From contig JAZQIU010000022.1 in assembly GCA_045541255.1 (NCBI GenBank), positions 1 through 64,000 of the forward strand: a stretch of 64,000 bases of DNA, given 5' to 3'. Under the pieces are notes generated by a model. The model had not been told where the DNA came from. It did not search any database and saw only the letters and a list, made by a program, of their open reading frames with translations. Numbering within the stretch: position 1 is the first letter of the stretch; every line of letters starts with the position of its first letter. Positions 61,267 through 64,000 of the stretch are shown here, piece by piece. A program made the translations under genes and the position numbers. The DNA is from UMGS1124 sp045541255 (GTDB lineage Bacteria; Bacillota_I; Bacilli_A; RF39; UBA660).

Positions 61267-63306
61267 TTATTTTGTTGTTTCAAACTGACTATTATATAAA
61301 TCTGCATAAAATCCATTTTTTTCTATTAGACTTTTATGATTTCCTTGTTCAATAATATTTCCGTCTTTCATCACTAATATTAAATCTGCATTTTTAATTG
61401 TAGATAATCTATGAGCTATAATAAATGATGTTTTTCCTTCTGTTAATTTATCCATTGCTTTTTGTACTAATTCTTCAGTTCTTGTATCTACATTAGAAGT
61501 TGCTTCATCTAATATTAGAAATGGTGTATTTTGTAACATTGCTCTAGCTATTGTTAATAATTGTCTTTGCCCTGCTGAGACACTATCATTATCTGAAATT
61601 TCTGTATCATATCCTTTAGAAAGAGTTCTTATAAAATGATCTACACCAACTATCTTGCATACTTCTTTTACTTCCTCATCAGTTACATTTTCAGCATTAT
61701 ATATAATATTTTCTTTTACAGTTCCGTTAAATAACCATGTATCCTGTAATACCATTGTAAATAATTCATGAATATTTTCCCTAGTTAATTCTTTCGTTGA
61801 TATATCATCAATTTTTATATCTCCAGAATTTATATCATAAAATTTCATAAGTAAATTAACCATTGTAGTCTTTCCGGCTCCTGTCGGTCCAACTATAGCG
61901 ATTTTTTGCCCTGGTTTAGCAACTGTACTAAATCCGTTTATTGTAGGTTTATCATTACCATCATATTGGAAAACTACATTTTTAAATTCTATTTTACCTT
62001 TTACTTTTTCTTTTTTTAATTTTTTCTTGATATTACTTTGATCCGCCATTTCCTCTTCATCTATAAATTCAAATACTCTTTCACTAGCTGCCGCTGTTGA
62101 TTGTAATGAAGTCATAGCCTGTGCCATTTGTGTTAGTGGATTTGTGAATAATCTTACATAGGTCATAAATGCAACAATAACTCCAAATGATATAACATCA
62201 TTCATTGTAAGTATTGCTCCACAAATACAAACTGCTACATATCCAAAATTACCAACAAACATCATTATTGGTTGCATCAAGCCTGATAAAAATTGACTTT
62301 TTCTATTTGCATTATAAACTGCAACATTATAATCATCAAATTTTCTATTAGCTTCTTTTTGCCCATTATATACTTTAACAACATTTAAACTAGAATATAT
62401 TTCTTCTATATGCCCATTTAATTTTCCTAATTCTTTTTGTCTGGCAGTAAAATATTTTTGTGATTTACCTAATATCAAGAACATTAATGAAAAACCAACT
62501 AAACTAGATATAATTGCAGTTAAAGCCATTATCCAATTTGTATAAAACATCATTATAATTGTTCCAAAGAACATTGTTACACTACTAACAAGTGTTGCTA
62601 ATGATTGATTCATATTTTGTGCTATCGTATCTACATCATTTGTTACTCTTGACAATATATCACCAGTTGTATTTTTATCAAAATATTTAAGAGGTAATTT
62701 ATTAATTTTATCTGAAATTCTGCTTCTTAATTTTTTAGCAAATTTATTTGATACATTTGTCATACATAATGCTTGAATATAAGTAAATAAACTACTACAA
62801 ATATATAATGTTGCTAAAATAAGTACTATATTTTTAATTGCATCAATATCCATAAATGGTTCAACTACTGTTTGTATTGATTCTGGCATTTCTTCTATCT
62901 TTTTATATAATTCTTCTGGAGTTGGTTCTCCTTCTATAGAACTCATTATTGTAATAAATTTTGTTTGGTCTTCTACTGATATCGTAGTTCCATCTATTTT
63001 AATTTCTTCTTGTATTCCTTGAGCATAATTAGATTGAATATTTTCGGTCAAAGTTTCTAAATTATCGCTATTTACAACTAACCCTTCTGATATTTCATCA
63101 GTTAAACTAGATAATTTATCTGGAGCGATAATTGATAATATTGATCCTAATAATGCAAGTGTTAATGCTATTATTATTAATACTTTAAATCCTTTTAATT
63201 CACTGAATAGTCTTGTGATTGCCCCTTTAAAATTTTTAGCTTTTTCTTTTGAAGGTCCTTTCATCATTGAACCTTTTCTAGGAGTTCTATCTTCTTCATT
63301 ACACAT
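61267..63306 (-). CDS. ABC exporter with fused membrane and ATPase domains (second subunit)
   Basis: 679 residues from ATG at 63306 (AAAGGAGG eight bases upstream), overlapping the partner gene by 8 bp. Membrane domain about 30-430, with an extracellular insert at about 75-140. ATPase: AIVGPTGAGKTTMVNLL, Q-loop VLQDTWLFNG, signature VSAGQRQLLTIARAM and FLILDEATSNVD. The pair looks like a heterodimeric multidrug-type exporter. Confidence 0.9.
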   Translation of the reverse strand: MCNEEDRTPRKGSMMKGPSKEKAKNFKGAITRLFSELKGFKVLIIIALTLALLGSILSIIAPDKLSSLTDEISEGLVVNSDNLETLTENIQSNYAQGIQEEIKIDGTTISVEDQTKFITIMSSIEGEPTPEELYKKIEEMPESIQTVVEPFMDIDAIKNIVLILATLYICSSLFTYIQALCMTNVSNKFAKKLRSRISDKINKLPLKYFDKNTTGDILSRVTNDVDTIAQNMNQSLATLVSSVTMFFGTIIMMFYTNWIMALTAIISSLVGFSLMFLILGKSQKYFTARQKELGKLNGHIEEIYSSLNVVKVYNGQKEANRKFDDYNVAVYNANRKSQFLSGLMQPIMMFVGNFGYVAVCICGAILTMNDVISFGVIVAFMTYVRLFTNPLTQMAQAMTSLQSTAAASERVFEFIDEEEMADQSNIKKKLKKEKVKGKIEFKNVVFQYDGNDKPTINGFSTVAKPGQKIAIVGPTGAGKTTMVNLLMKFYDINSGDIKIDDISTKELTRENIHELFTMVLQDTWLFNGTVKENIIYNAENVTDEEVKEVCKIVGVDHFIRTLSKGYDTEISDNDSVSAGQRQLLTIARAMLQNTPFLILDEATSNVDTRTEELVQKAMDKLTEGKTSFIIAHRLSTIKNADLILVMKDGNIIEQGNHKSLIEKNGFYADLYNSQFETTK

Positions 63307-64000
63307 TTTCCAATTCCTCCTTTGATAATTGTGATAAAGCAATTTCTTTATACACAGAACATTTTTTTAACAGTTCTTTGTGTGTTCCTTGCCCTATTAC
63401 TTTACCATTATCCAAAACTATAATTTTATCAGCATTCATAATTGTACCTATTCTTTGTGCTACGATTAATACTGTTGCATCTTTAGTATGTTTTCTTAAC
63501 TCTTTCCTTAATTTACTATCAGTTTTATAATCTAAAGCAGAAAAACTGTCATCAAATATATATATTTCTGGATCTCTTGCAATTGCTCTAGCAATAGATA
63601 ATCTTTGTTTTTGTCCACCAGATATATTTGTCCCACCTTGTGATATTCTTGTGTTATATTGATTATCCATTTTCTCAACAAAATCTTTTCCCTGTGCTAC
63701 CTGAATTGCTTTTTTTACTAATTCTTTTGATGGCTTTGATTTTCCATTTTCACCATAAGATACATTATTTATTATTGTATCATTAAATAATACGGCTTTT
63801 TGAGAAACATAACCTAATTTATTGTGTAAAAATTCTTGTGTATATTCTTTAACATTTATACCATCAACTAAAACTTCACCTTCTGTCGCATCATAAAATC
63901 TTGGTACTAAATTAATTAATGTAGATTTACCTGAACCAGTTGAACCAATAAATGCAATTGTTTCTCCTTTATTTGCCTTAAATGATACATTTTGAATTAC
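63299..64000 (-). CDS. ABC exporter, first subunit (5' end beyond the window)
   Basis: At least 233 residues, open from the right edge. Walker A is IAFIGSTGSGKSTLIN; the Q-loop is GYVSQKAVLFND; the signature is NISGGQKQRLSIARAI. Walker B reads IYIFDDSFSALD, with Asp after the strand instead of the catalytic Glu, so this site may be degenerate, as is common in heterodimeric exporters. It overlaps its partner by 8 bp. Confidence 0.88.
   Translation of the reverse strand, partial: VIQNVSFKANKGETIAFIGSTGSGKSTLINLVPRFYDATEGEVLVDGINVKEYTQEFLHNKLGYVSQKAVLFNDTIINNVSYGENGKSKPSKELVKKAIQVAQGKDFVEKMDNQYNTRISQGGTNISGGQKQRLSIARAIARDPEIYIFDDSFSALDYKTDSKLRKELRKHTKDATVLIVAQRIGTIMNADKIIVLDNGKVIGQGTHKELLKKCSVYKEIALSQLSKEELENV

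Noticed and set aside
1..64000. tRNA, rRNA or CRISPR features
   Set aside because: No cloverleaf-like, rRNA-like or regularly spaced repeat arrays were noticed on either strand.

Overview
The window comes from a very AT-rich Gram-positive bacterium using the standard genetic code (TGA is a stop, TGG is Trp). Surface proteins with SpaA-like and Listeria-Bacteroides repeats, an OmpR/HisKA two-component system, S1C, YugP, RDD and YtxH proteins, and Gram-positive type IV secretion genes all point to a low-GC Bacillota, probably a gut-associated Bacilli/Erysipelotrichia-like lineage. The species cannot be named from the sequence. Nearly every gene lies on the minus strand; the only clear plus-strand gene is a PlsC-like acyltransferase.

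Region 1 (about 1-3847): three genes downstream of the relaxase. They are a zinc-ribbon-repeat protein with an embedded nuclease-like domain (cut by the left edge), an RsgI-like membrane protein with a Cys-rich ectodomain, and an HTH membrane protein. Each sits behind a copy of the same extended -10 promoter and leader, and two copies also carry a terminator hairpin, so the three are probably co-regulated.

Region 2 (about 3848-40680): an integrative conjugative element, or most of one. Mobilisation genes (relaxase, MobC-like protein, DNA-binding accessory) adjoin a probable oriT at 6869-6945. On the other side of oriT is a long run of small, overlapping, mostly unknown genes that includes ArdC and SSB, like the leading regions of conjugative elements. 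Then come PcfJ, Ig-like membrane proteins, a CHAP hydrolase, VirB4, PrgI, a VirB6-like protein, a Maff2/VirB2-like protein, VirD4, a PcfB-like protein, a large primase and two large surface proteins. A promoter with a leader terminator at 40572-40680 drives the operon. No integrase is visible, so the left end is probably outside the window.

The most unusual signal in the element is a short acidic/hydrophobic C-terminal tail shared by about 18 otherwise unrelated accessory proteins but absent from the transfer machinery. Three of these proteins end in nearly the same heptapeptide, DI(T/V)(D/E)(D/E)MF. It may be a translocation or docking signal, or it may be a by-product of conserved gene-junction sequences.

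Region 3 (about 40794-64000): chromosomal genes. A cluster of two acyltransferases, three family-8 glycosyltransferases, an acyl carrier protein, an acyl-activating ligase and a phosphopantetheinyl transferase looks like a glycolipid pathway. It is followed by envelope and stress functions: HtrA, YugP, RDD, a two-component system, monothiol thioredoxin-like proteins, YtxH, a lipid kinase, a CorC-like protein, a P-type Ca2+ ATPase, a YjdF-like protein and an ABC exporter pair. Several promoters here share a tandem decamer (TTAATAATTY twice) resembling an OmpR-family binding box.

Three genes (relaxase, primase, a thioredoxin-like protein) appear to start at AUU or AUA codons behind good Shine-Dalgarno sequences.
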